DNA from: Clostridiales bacterium DTU023
Lineage (GTDB): Bacteria; Bacillota; Clostridia; Saccharofermentanales; DTU023
Reading direction: 5' to 3'
Length of the DNA: 7,537 nucleotides
Assembly (NCBI GenBank): GCA_001512945.1
Contig: LFTF01000065.1
Coordinates: 7,337 to 14,873 of the forward strand
Shown here: in pieces, positions 1 through 6,733 of the stretch
How positions within the stretch are numbered: the first letter of the stretch is position 1
Layout: every line of letters begins with the position of its first letter
Position numbers and translations under genes: made by a program
The notes under the pieces: generated by a model
The model's input: the letters and a program-made list of their open reading frames with translations, nothing else
What the model was told of the DNA's origin: nothing
Database searches by the model: none

Positions 1-764
1 GATCCTATTCCGTGGGCAATATTGCCGAGCTTGAGCACTCGGGGGAAATATTGCATGTGTCCCGTCGTGTGTGCGGTGATCAGCATCGCGAGTTCATCGG
101 GATGCACACGCGAATTGTTGCGCATCATGTAGCCATCCGTCTCGGGGGCAGCTGAATAAAAACGGTACCAGGCGCCATAGGCATCACCCAGTCCGAAGAT
201 ATGTCCCGCTTCGTGCGCTGCCACCTGAGGGAGTCTCCGCCGAGCGGTATTCGTCGGAATAACCATATAGCCGGGGTGTAGGGGACTCCAGTTGAGCCCG
301 ATGCTTTCGAATTGGCCGGTTCGGAAAAACCCCCAAAATCGTCTGATCAGAGGGCTTGCCACATGGGCGGGGAGGATGAGACTTGGCTTGACGTAGATTC
401 TGACAGGCCTTCGTTTGCCTGAGAGTCCGCATCTTAACGTAAGCATAGCGGGTGTGAGACGCTGTTCGCTGATTCGTTCGATATGAACGCTGACTCGAAG
501 ATGTGACGCATTTGAATGATTGTACGCAACGCCAAACTGGTCACAATATTGGAGAAGCGAGACTCGAAGCGAATCGGTCAGCATAAATTCGCCCGACCAG
601 TTTCGCGTAATCCCGCGCTCTATCACGTCGCACACAGGTTCTTCTGATGCGGCAGTCTTATCGATTGGCCGGAGGGCGCGCCGGTTGTAAATGAAGAGAC
701 AGTCGATGACTAGCCCGTCTTGCGAATACGAAACGATAACCGGCTGCCTTGTTAGGCTTGTCAT
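1..764 (-). CDS. Metzincin-like zinc metalloprotease, partial (C-terminus beyond window edge)
   Basis: This is an open minus-strand frame of 254 codons from ATG at 764 to the window edge with no stop, so the C-terminus is missing. Residues 184-194 read HEAGHIFGLGD, the zinc site HExxHxxGxxD: H184 and H188 are ligands, E185 the catalytic base and D194 the third ligand, as in snapalysin-type metzincins with Asp in place of the third His. GYMMRNN at 211-217 fits the Met-turn. The first 30 residues contain no signal peptide or membrane segment, so the protein is probably cytoplasmic or exported by another route. The N-terminal ~150 residues match no domain I can name. The start lies 31 nt after the ribokinase stop, with a weak GAGAGA binding site, so the gene is probably co-transcribed with rbsK. 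A zinc peptidase is well supported by the motif; the substrate is unknown. Confidence 0.8.
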   Translation of the reverse strand, partial: MTSLTRQPVIVSYSQDGLVIDCLFIYNRRALRPIDKTAASEEPVCDVIERGITRNWSGEFMLTDSLRVSLLQYCDQFGVAYNHSNASHLRVSVHIERISEQRLTPAMLTLRCGLSGKRRPVRIYVKPSLILPAHVASPLIRRFWGFFRTGQFESIGLNWSPLHPGYMVIPTNTARRRLPQVAAHEAGHIFGLGDAYGAWYRFYSAAPETDGYMMRNNSRVHPDELAMLITAHTTGHMQYFPRVLKLGNIAHGIG

Positions 765-795
765 AATCGTTCTCTCAGAATCGGGCTTCGGAGGA

Positions 796-1767
796 TCATA
801 GGCGGTGGCTCGCGAACCACGCGTCAAACTGGGTAATGTCTGCGTGCCAGGGAATGGAAGGCTGAGCGCCCGAGCGTGTTACCGAAATGGCGGCCGCTTT
901 TGTGGCGTAGTCAATCGCAGGCGTAAGATCATCGATTGAAGGGGAGAAGCGGACAGTTGAATTATTCCGTTGTGTGATCATACGATCGATCTCTGCTGCC
1001 AGTGTTCCGTTAAAGCTGTCTCCCGCCGCAGTGGAATCGATCATCTGCACGCGATAAGCGGGGAAATGTGCCGATCCCTTGTTGTTCATGATAAGTGATC
1101 CGTGTTGGCCGAGTGTGACGATAAGCGTCGAAAGTCCCAAATTGAGTAACACATTGCCCGCCTCGAGCCATTGTGCGCGCTCGTCCGTGGGTTTACCTGA
1201 CAGGAGTGATAACTCGCTTTCATTGGGTGTCATCAGATCAACGTACTGGTAAAAAAAATTCGGCAGTGCGGTCGCGGGTGCCGGGTTTAAGATACAGAAT
1301 ACGCCCTCTTCGCGGGCGATCATGATTGCCTTTTCGACGGCCTTGAGCGGAATTTCGTGTTGAAGGAGCAATACATTGGAACGTGCTATGAGAGAGCGGT
1401 ACGACTCGATATCTTCCGGAGTGAATGTGCCGTTCGCCCCAGGGACAACGATAATGCGGTTGTGACCACGCCGGTCAACGGTAATCGATGCAATGCCGGT
1501 AGGAACATCCTTCACTTTCTGGATGTGCGTGATATCGATTGGATCTTCTGCCATCGTACGCAACAGAGCATCGCCAAAGGCATCGTCTCCAATGCGTCCC
1601 ACCATGACGACATCGGCTCCGCTGCGTGCGGCCGCTACAGCCTGATTGGCGCCTTTGCCTCCGGGAATTTGACGAAACTCTTTTCCCGTGACGGTTTCAC
1701 CTTGTTCCGGTGCTCTTTCTGTCGTGACAACGAGATCCATGTTCATGCTGCCGATAACTGTGATCAT
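796..1767 (-). CDS. rbsK: Ribokinase (PfkB family)
   Basis: Ribokinase phosphorylates D-ribose with ATP to ribose-5-phosphate in the cytoplasm, feeding the pentose phosphate pathway and PRPP synthesis. The 323 residues carry the expected motifs in order: N-terminal MITVIGSMNMDLVV, GGKGAN at 36-41 (first PfkB signature, sugar binding), QHEIP near 136-140, NPAPA at 161-165, TPNESE at 180-185, and DSTAAGDSFNG at 244-254 with catalytic Asp250 and the anion hole. GAQPSIP at 300-306 is typical of ribokinases within the PfkB family. The start is supported by GGGGAG at 1776-1781, 8 nt upstream. The protein is a little longer than the usual ~305 residues, apparently through a polar insertion around 264-282. 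The metalloprotease follows in the same direction. No ribose transporter or RbsR regulator is visible, so another sugar or nucleoside-derived ribose cannot be excluded as the source. Confidence 0.93.
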   Translation of the reverse strand: MITVIGSMNMDLVVTTERAPEQGETVTGKEFRQIPGGKGANQAVAAARSGADVVMVGRIGDDAFGDALLRTMAEDPIDITHIQKVKDVPTGIASITVDRRGHNRIIVVPGANGTFTPEDIESYRSLIARSNVLLLQHEIPLKAVEKAIMIAREEGVFCILNPAPATALPNFFYQYVDLMTPNESELSLLSGKPTDERAQWLEAGNVLLNLGLSTLIVTLGQHGSLIMNNKGSAHFPAYRVQMIDSTAAGDSFNGTLAAEIDRMITQRNNSTVRFSPSIDDLTPAIDYATKAAAISVTRSGAQPSIPWHADITQFDAWFASHRL

Positions 1768-1825
1768 AAACGTATCTCCCCAGTTTGCTTTGTGCTGTTT
1801 AAAGTCAGTATATCATCGTGCTTGG

Positions 1826-1841
1826 ACAGACCGCTGTCTGT
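1826..1841. repeat. Inverted repeat ACAGAC-N4-GTCTGT, candidate operator
   Basis: Perfect 6-bp arms are separated by CGCT. On the minus strand the repeat covers the -35/spacer zone of the proposed rbsK promoter, and it ends about 12 nt before the proposed -35 of the transporter gene, so a protein bound here could affect either. It is not the usual RbsR/LacI-type operator. There is no experimental or comparative support. Confidence 0.35.
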
Positions 1842-1850
1842 AAATAGGCG

Positions 1851-1871
1851 ACTTTCGCAAAAGAGGAAAGT
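1851..1871. repeat. Inverted repeat ACTTTC-N9-GAAAGT over the transporter promoter
   Basis: Perfect 6-bp arms with a 9-nt centre span the proposed -35 (1854-1859) of the plus-strand promoter. The arms are AT-rich and simple in composition, so chance is a real possibility. It is noted because the same geometry (6-9-6) occurs over the promoter of the FMN-binding protein gene, although the arm sequences differ. Confidence 0.25.
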
Positions 1872-1922
1872 TTCAGTATAATAACAGGAGTTGTGTGTTT
1901 TGACAGAGCGGCATAATGATAT

Positions 1923-1928
1923 AGGTGA
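1923..1928 (+). promoter_or_regulatory. Ribosome binding site that decides the transporter start
   Basis: AGGTGA sits just ahead of ATG at 1931 (AGG, then 5 nt). An in-frame GTG at 1925 lies inside this site and has no Shine-Dalgarno sequence of its own upstream. ATG at 1931 is therefore preferred, giving 613 rather than 615 residues and beginning MDIFGIV. Confidence 0.65.
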
Positions 1929-1930
1929 CA

Positions 1931-3772
1931 ATGGATATCTTCGGAATCGTGACCCTCCTCGGAGGGCTGGCATTATTCTTATACGGGATGAGAGAGATGA
2001 GCGAAAGACTGATGCTCGCATCAGGTTCGCATCTTAAAGGGATGCTTGAACGCCTCACCTCCAATCCCGTCAAAGCTATCTTCCTGGGTGCGGGTGTCAC
2101 AGCTGTCATGCAGTCTTCGTCCGCTACGACTGTCATGGTTGTTGGTCTCGTCAACGCAGGATTGCTGCCCCTGTCGCAAACGGTTGGACTTATCATGGGA
2201 GCCAATGTCGGGACAACGGTGACAGCCTGGATCCTGAGCCTTGGCACAATCGGTGCCGGGAATGCCTATCTCAAGTTTCTGAATCCGTCATTTTTTGTTC
2301 CAGTCATTGCCATTGTCGCCGTCTCGACTATGATGTTTATTAAAAATGAGCGCAAATACAACGTAAGCCGGATACTTGCCGGATTCGCGATCCTCATGTT
2401 CGGGATGCAGACGATGAGCAGCGCGGTAAGACCCCTCTCGGAGAATCCCGCTTTCCGCCAGCTGTTCGTCACATTTTCGAATCCGATTCTTGGCATGCTG
2501 GTCGGGGCATTGCTCACTGCCGTCATTCAGAGTTCGTCGGCTTCTATCGGTATCCTTCAGGCATTTACACTGACGGGAGCGCTTACCTACGGAGCTGCGC
2601 TACCGATCATTATGGGACAGAATATCGGGACATGCGTGACTGCGCTCACGAGCAGTATCAACACCTCGAAAAACGCGAAACGCGCCGCGCTGATTCACTT
2701 AACTTTTAACGTTATGGGGACGGTCGTATTTATGTCAGGGTTCTACCTTGTAAATTACCTCTGGCCTTTCACCTTCCTTGATAAAAGCCCGAATGCAGTC
2801 GATATTGCCATCATAAACACCGTCTACAAAATCAGCGCCACGATCCTCTTTTTGCCGTTCCGTGACTGGCTCGTCAAATTTGTGACGTGGATTACTCCCG
2901 CAAAAGCAGGCGAGAAAATCGACCTGTTAGAAGAAATGGACGTGTTTGCGGCGCTCGACTCCCGTTTCTTAGAAACACCGGGGTTTGCTGTCAGCCAAAG
3001 CCGTCAGCTTGCCAACCAAATGGCAGAGCTTGTTCGGCGCCAGTATGAATTATCTGCCCGTTTGCTCGAGAATTACGATGCACAAGGGTATCGTGACAAC
3101 CAGATCATGGAAGATCTCATCGATCAATACGAAGATCATCTCGGCACATATATGATCCAAATTAGCGCGCGCAAACTCACCGACCGAGAGAGTCGTGAGC
3201 TGACCCTTCTGATGCAAAGTTTGAGTGACTTTGAGCGGATCTCGGATCATGCGCTCGGCATTGCCGGTTCAGCCAAAGAGATGCATGACAAGCAGATCCG
3301 TTTCTCAGATGCGGCGATCAGTGAACTGGCCATCTACAAACGCGCAGTGAGTGACCTTCTTGATACCATGGTCAAGGCTTTTTCGAATGATGATCTTGAG
3401 CTTGCGATGCAAGTCGAACCGTTGGAAGAAGTTATTGACGGGTTGACCGATGAGCTGCAGGCACGACATGTTCGGCGCTTGCAAGATGGTTGCTGCACAA
3501 TCGAGCTTGGGTTTATTCTGATAGATACACTGACAAGCATGGAGCGCATCGCCGATCACTGTTCTAATATCGCTGTCAGCATGATTGAGTTGTCACGCGA
3601 GAGTTTAGATCATCACGCATTCCTGCAAAGCTTTAGAGCGGAAGAAGCGTTCCGCATAATGTTTGAGCAGTACAAGAAGAACTACGAGCTCCCGGCCTTG
3701 CCGGCTTCCGATTACGCAGGGCAACTCTCTATGGAGGAAGCGCTACCGGAAAAAACAGGGCGGACAGATTAA
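1931..3772 (+). CDS. Na+/phosphate cotransporter, NptA/YjbB family, with C-terminal PhoU-like domain
   Basis: This is an inner-membrane protein of 613 residues that moves inorganic phosphate with sodium; bacterial YjbB relatives are linked to phosphate export. The membrane half (about 1-320) holds the two inverted Na/Pi cotransporter repeats, each with its signature: QSSSATT at 61-67 followed by GANVGTT at 90-96, and QSSSAS at 200-205 followed by GQNIGT at 229-234. From about 345 to 580 the protein is helical and PhoU-like, with the paired E-R-I-x-D-H motifs at 435-440 and 538-543 that bind metal in PhoU proteins. The transporter-plus-PhoU arrangement is the normal one for the family. The gene stands alone on the plus strand, and its stop lies inside the loop of a terminator hairpin. 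Direction of transport cannot be read from sequence. The GTG at 1925 is a less likely start. Confidence 0.92.
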   Translation: MDIFGIVTLLGGLALFLYGMREMSERLMLASGSHLKGMLERLTSNPVKAIFLGAGVTAVMQSSSATTVMVVGLVNAGLLPLSQTVGLIMGANVGTTVTAWILSLGTIGAGNAYLKFLNPSFFVPVIAIVAVSTMMFIKNERKYNVSRILAGFAILMFGMQTMSSAVRPLSENPAFRQLFVTFSNPILGMLVGALLTAVIQSSSASIGILQAFTLTGALTYGAALPIIMGQNIGTCVTALTSSINTSKNAKRAALIHLTFNVMGTVVFMSGFYLVNYLWPFTFLDKSPNAVDIAIINTVYKISATILFLPFRDWLVKFVTWITPAKAGEKIDLLEEMDVFAALDSRFLETPGFAVSQSRQLANQMAELVRRQYELSARLLENYDAQGYRDNQIMEDLIDQYEDHLGTYMIQISARKLTDRESRELTLLMQSLSDFERISDHALGIAGSAKEMHDKQIRFSDAAISELAIYKRAVSDLLDTMVKAFSNDDLELAMQVEPLEEVIDGLTDELQARHVRRLQDGCCTIELGFILIDTLTSMERIADHCSNIAVSMIELSRESLDHHAFLQSFRAEEAFRIMFEQYKKNYELPALPASDYAGQLSMEEALPEKTGRTD

Positions 3773-3787
3773 TCGACCGCCCCTGTT
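3754..3787 (-). terminator. Hairpin terminator at the convergent junction
   Basis: The arms AACAGGGCGG (3754-3763) and CCGCCCCTGTT (3777-3787) pair as a 10-bp stem with one bulged base and a 13-nt loop. Read on the minus strand the stem is followed directly by a run of six T (complement of 3750-3755), so it is a good intrinsic terminator for the 3790-4104 gene and hppA. On the plus strand the T-tract is weak (TTAGTTAC), although a TTTTTT run occurs at 3798-3803, so termination of the transporter transcript here is less certain. The transporter's TAA (3770-3772) lies in the loop. Confidence 0.75.
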
Positions 3788-3789
3788 AG

Positions 3790-4104
3790 TTACTCGATTT
3801 TTTCGCCTTCAAACGTACCCTTGGACCCCATAGCCTCCGCGGTGCCGCTGATGCGTTTGCCGTCGTCCGACAAAGTACCCGTAAGAGATGCCTTCACGGT
3901 GAAGACGACAAAATTTATGGAAGTCTCGAAGGTGACTGTGTTGCCGTTGATTATCCCGTTGACAATATCGTTATCCTTGCCTGATTTTTCATCGTGCATA
4001 ACACCGTGGAAAGTGTCGCCTTCAACTACGATATCATTGATGCTGGGCAGGTCGCCAAAAGAGGTGTGCGCGATGATTTTCCATTTTCCTTGAATTGGAT
4101 GCAT
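3790..4104 (-). CDS. Small beta-rich protein of unknown function (calycin-like)
   Basis: I do not recognise this 104-residue protein as a named family. It opens with MHPIQGKWKI, where G6 and W8 form a GxW motif like that at the start of lipocalin/calycin barrels. The rest alternates short hydrophobic strands with Gly/Asp/Asn turns (GDTFHG 29-34, GNTVTFE 54-60, SGTAEAMGSKGTFEG 86-100), which suggests a single small beta barrel or sheet. There is no signal peptide, membrane segment or cysteine, so it is probably cytoplasmic. A strong AAAGGGAGA binding site (4111-4119) precedes the ATG. It lies 48 nt downstream of hppA on the same strand, with no obvious terminator or convincing promoter between, so it is probably in the hppA transcript; it ends at the hairpin terminator. 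A role in ligand binding or beside the pyrophosphatase is only a guess. Confidence 0.75.
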   Translation of the reverse strand: MHPIQGKWKIIAHTSFGDLPSINDIVVEGDTFHGVMHDEKSGKDNDIVNGIINGNTVTFETSINFVVFTVKASLTGTLSDDGKRISGTAEAMGSKGTFEGEKIE

Positions 4105-4152
4105 AATTGTTCTCCCTTTTTATTTTGTTATCATTCTGAAACTATTTATGGT

Positions 4153-6210
4153 CTAACCAAACAGCGAAAATGCTGCGAAGAGTCCGGCAGCCAGTGAAGA
4201 AATCAGTGAAACGACGGTGATCTGCGTATTGATCGAGGGGCCTGCGGTGTCCTTGAAGGGATCACCGACCGTGTCGCCGATGATCGTTGCTTTGTGGGCC
4301 GTGGAACCCTTGCCTCCGAAATGACCGGCCTCCACGTATTTTTTCGCATTGTCCCACATGCCGCCCGCATTGCTCATGAGGAGCGCGAGAAGAACGCCGC
4401 TCATAATGTTACCGGCAAGGTATCCCGCGATTGCATAAACTCCGCCGATGAAACCGACGAGCAGTGTAGCGCCGATCGCCATCAATCCGGCCGGCAATAA
4501 TTCTTTGAGCGCGCCGACTGTTGCCATATCAATACAGCGGTTATAATCGGGCTCCACACCCGGTTTCCCTTCTTTTAATCCCGGAATTTCTTTGAACTGA
4601 CGGTGAATCTCCCCAACCAAGCGGTCTGCGTTCCGGTTTACTCCCATCATGAGCATGGCAGAGAAAACAGCCGGAACACCCACGCCGACAAGCATACCGA
4701 AGAATACGAGGGGGTCGAGGATGTCAAATCCGGTGATGATATCGGCTCCGAGGATATTGGTCAACGTTTCGCGGTAGGCGGCCAATAATGCGATGACCGT
4801 TAGTCCCGCTGCCCCGATGGAGAACCCCTTTGTAATGGCTTTGGCTGTGTTGCCCGCGGCGTCAAGTTCGTCTGTGACGCGCACAACTTCCTCGCCCAGT
4901 CCACTCATCTCGCTTAGACCGCGCGCATTGTCGACAATGGGACCGTAAGCGTCATTCGCCGTTATCATACCAATGATGGAGAGCATGCCGACCGCGGAAA
5001 GAGCGATTCCGTAGAGGGCATACTCCGTTCCCAGAGGTTCACAGATTTTATAAGCACCGAGAGCGGCGCCGGCAATGCCGATCAGAGACGGGAAACTCGA
5101 AAGTAATCCGTAGCTGAAACCTGAAAGGATCGTAAATGCGGGACCTTGTTGAGAGATACGTGCTACCGCCTGGACGCGCTTGCCTTCGTCGGATGTAAAG
5201 TACTCAGATGAAATACCGATGATTGTCCCGGCAAGAAGTCCAATCATAGCGGCGCCCCAGAGACGTAGCTCAAATTGGAAAATAAAGCTGCACGCAAGCG
5301 TTAGGATTAGGAATACACCGGTCGTGATGTACGTGCCTCGATTGAGGGCCCTTCCGGGACTGCCGCCTTCCTTAACATTCGAGAAAAACACACCGATGAT
5401 CGACGCGAGAAGACCCATAGCGGACGCCATGAAGATGAAAGGCGCTTGATTTAGGTCGAGGGCAAGAATTAACGCGGCTGCGATAGCGGCGACGTTTGAG
5501 TCGAACAAGTCCGCTCCCATACCGGCGACATCTCCTACGTTATCGCCAACATTATCCGCTATGACGGCCGGATTTCTCGGATCATCTTCGGGGATGCCGA
5601 GTTCCATCTTGCCTGTGAGATCCGCTGCTATATCGGCTGTTTTTGTAAAGATTCCACCGCCTGCCTTGGCAAAAAGGGCCAGAGAACTTGCGCCAAAGCT
5701 AAACGCCAAGAGAAAACTGGGATTATTAGGAAAAACCAAGTAAATAATTGACGACCCCAGCAGGCAACTTCCCACGATTGCTAACCCCATGACGGCACCA
5801 CCTCTGAATCCCGCTCGGTAAGCATGTGTCAGACCGCGCTGCGCTGCAGATGCCGTCTTGACGTTGGCGACCGTCGCGACTTGCATGCCCACAAGCCCTG
5901 CCATCCCTGAGAAGACAGCGCCGAAGACGTAACAGACGCCCATCAAGATATTCCCGGTAATGGATGAGGTTTGCCAGATTGGTGGTACAAACAATACGAT
6001 CAGAATCGCGGTCACGAAAACAAATACTGAGAGGACACGAGTTTCCGTTTTCAGAAAAGCCATGGAGCCTTCACGGATCAGTGTTCCAAAGCGGTCAATG
6101 TCCTGGTTTGCGCTCGGAAGCTTTTTAACATACTGATAAAAATAGAAACCAACGGCGAATGCACCGAAGGATACAACAATGGCGACGATTGGCCAAAAAG
6201 CCCAGCTCAT
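4153..6210 (-). CDS. hppA: Membrane-bound proton-translocating pyrophosphatase (K+-independent type)
   Basis: HppA hydrolyses cytoplasmic pyrophosphate to two phosphates and uses the energy to pump ions across the membrane. The 685-residue protein (family range about 660-770) has many membrane helices and the full set of catalytic motifs: EDDPRNPAVIADNVGDNVGD at 208-227 with the metal/PPi-binding aspartates, NDAYGPIVDNA at 419-429, TDELDAAGNTAKAITKG at 446-462, and SNAGGMWDNAKKY (613-625) with GDTVGDPFKDTAGP (645-658) near the C-terminus. K457 and T460 in GNTAKAIT are the pair known to mark K+-independent enzymes; K+-dependent ones, including Na+ pumps, have Ala and Gly there. Proton pumping is therefore expected. 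The fourth residue of the usual GNTT is Ala here, a mild change. The start has a GGGGGT binding site at 6216-6221. It probably shares a transcript with the small downstream gene. Confidence 0.96.
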   Translation of the reverse strand: MSWAFWPIVAIVVSFGAFAVGFYFYQYVKKLPSANQDIDRFGTLIREGSMAFLKTETRVLSVFVFVTAILIVLFVPPIWQTSSITGNILMGVCYVFGAVFSGMAGLVGMQVATVANVKTASAAQRGLTHAYRAGFRGGAVMGLAIVGSCLLGSSIIYLVFPNNPSFLLAFSFGASSLALFAKAGGGIFTKTADIAADLTGKMELGIPEDDPRNPAVIADNVGDNVGDVAGMGADLFDSNVAAIAAALILALDLNQAPFIFMASAMGLLASIIGVFFSNVKEGGSPGRALNRGTYITTGVFLILTLACSFIFQFELRLWGAAMIGLLAGTIIGISSEYFTSDEGKRVQAVARISQQGPAFTILSGFSYGLLSSFPSLIGIAGAALGAYKICEPLGTEYALYGIALSAVGMLSIIGMITANDAYGPIVDNARGLSEMSGLGEEVVRVTDELDAAGNTAKAITKGFSIGAAGLTVIALLAAYRETLTNILGADIITGFDILDPLVFFGMLVGVGVPAVFSAMLMMGVNRNADRLVGEIHRQFKEIPGLKEGKPGVEPDYNRCIDMATVGALKELLPAGLMAIGATLLVGFIGGVYAIAGYLAGNIMSGVLLALLMSNAGGMWDNAKKYVEAGHFGGKGSTAHKATIIGDTVGDPFKDTAGPSINTQITVVSLISSLAAGLFAAFSLFG

Positions 6211-6297
6211 AGACTACCCCCGTGAGTATTTAATTGATGATTTATGATATCACGCGCAAAACTAATAGAAATTGCGCGCGCGAATACCTTGTCATCT
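6211..6297 (-). promoter_or_regulatory. hppA leader and possible promoter
   Basis: In this 87-nt gap, read on the minus strand, TGATATCAT (6244-6252) resembles an extended -10 box, but no good -35 precedes it. The arms CGCGCAA (6253-6259) and TTGCGCG (6272-6278) form an inverted repeat with a 12-nt centre; the right arm continues into an alternating GC run to 6281. No T-tract follows the repeat in either direction, so it is not a convincing terminator for the upstream FMN-binding gene. It could be an operator or an mRNA hairpin. Whether hppA has its own promoter is unresolved. Confidence 0.3.
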
Positions 6298-6675
6298 TTA
6301 TAAAAGTTTGTCGGCCCCTGAATAGACTTCTTCAACTTTCAAGGCTGCAGCGGCATGACCGGGCAGACGTTTTGGATTCCATTTTTTCATATCATCAAAG
6401 ACGACTCCTTCTTTATGGTATTCAATGGTTCCTTTGATCTGATACGACGTTCCTTCTTTTGTTATGAAAAGCAGCGATCCTTTGCTCCCTGCAAGTATGT
6501 TTTCTAGTGTTTTGGAAAAATAGTTATTCGCAACGATCATCAATTCATCATTAAATTTTGATACACACGTCGCGTATATCGCATTGGGCATTCCGTCTGT
6601 GTCTACTGTTGTAAAAATAACGGGACCTTCACGATCTTCCCATGCTTTGTTTACTATTTCGGGTAATTCTTTCAT
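6298..6675 (-). CDS. FMN-binding split-barrel protein, pyridoxamine 5'-phosphate oxidase-like family
   Basis: The 125-residue protein fits the small FMN-binding split-barrel family of anaerobes, in length and layout similar to the ~122-residue FMN-binding protein of Desulfovibrio. The N-terminal half has the typical strands: PVIFTTVDTDGMPNAIYATC at 18-37 (strand, turn, 'G-x-P' and second strand) and DELMIVANNYFSKTLENI at 43-60, where the segment after the strand usually contacts FMN phosphate. The C-terminus AALKVEEVYSGADKLL (110-125) resembles the closing strand of Desulfovibrio FMN-bp. A one-flavin electron carrier or reductase is likely; the partner is unknown. The start at 6675 is chosen because AAAGGAG (6684-6690) lies 8 nt upstream. 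A longer frame from TTG at 6741 would begin inside the proposed -10 box. The nitroreductase gene lies upstream on the same strand, hppA downstream. Confidence 0.85.
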   Translation of the reverse strand: MKELPEIVNKAWEDREGPVIFTTVDTDGMPNAIYATCVSKFNDELMIVANNYFSKTLENILAGSKGSLLFITKEGTSYQIKGTIEYHKEGVVFDDMKKWNPKRLPGHAAAALKVEEVYSGADKLL

Positions 6676-6683
6676 GATTGTTA

Positions 6684-6690
6684 CTCCTTT
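6684..6690 (-). promoter_or_regulatory. Ribosome binding site that decides the FMN-binding protein start
   Basis: AAAGGAG on the minus strand, with an 8-nt spacer to ATG at 6675, is a near-perfect Shine-Dalgarno site. It rules in the internal ATG and argues against the 22-residue N-terminal extension that the frame allows up to 6741. Confidence 0.85.
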
Positions 6691-6733
6691 TATAATCCTA
6701 TGCGGAGAGTTGGCTACGCCATGTTCGATATAC

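Larger units (their letters stand above)
1768..1930. promoter_or_regulatory. Divergent intergenic promoter region, rbsK / Na+-phosphate transporter
   Basis: These 163 bases separate the divergent rbsK and transporter genes. For the transporter (plus strand) there is TATAAT at 1877-1882, with TTCGCA at 1854-1859 as a weak -35 (17 nt spacer). For rbsK (minus strand) there is an extended -10, TGATATACT, at 1807-1815, which would start transcription about 33 nt before the coding region; its -35 is poor. Two inverted repeats lie among these elements and are listed separately. Promoter calls are by eye against sigma-70 consensus and are tentative. Confidence 0.5.

Noticed and set aside
15..26. Perfect 12-bp palindrome GGCAATATTGCC
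   Set aside because: It lies inside the metalloprotease coding frame, has no promoter or partner site near it, and is explained by its codons.
184..432. 82-codon minus-strand open frame
   Set aside because: It is an alternative frame inside the metalloprotease gene, whose own frame is open throughout and carries the zinc motif.
804..819. Imperfect palindrome GTGGCTCGCGAACCAC near the rbsK end
   Set aside because: It is within rbsK coding sequence, has a mismatch in the middle and no T-tract, so it is not a terminator between rbsK and the metalloprotease.
1357..1881. 174-codon plus-strand open frame opposite rbsK
   Set aside because: It is antisense to a well-supported ribokinase, has an unstructured Cys/Arg/His-rich product and no ribosome binding site.
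1925..1930. GTG start two codons upstream for the transporter
   Set aside because: The GTG is part of the AGGTGA binding site of the ATG at 1931 and has no Shine-Dalgarno sequence of its own.
6253..6281. GC-rich inverted repeat as a terminator for the FMN-binding gene
   Set aside because: No T-tract follows in either direction and the 12-nt centre is AT-rich; it was kept only as part of the hppA leader description.
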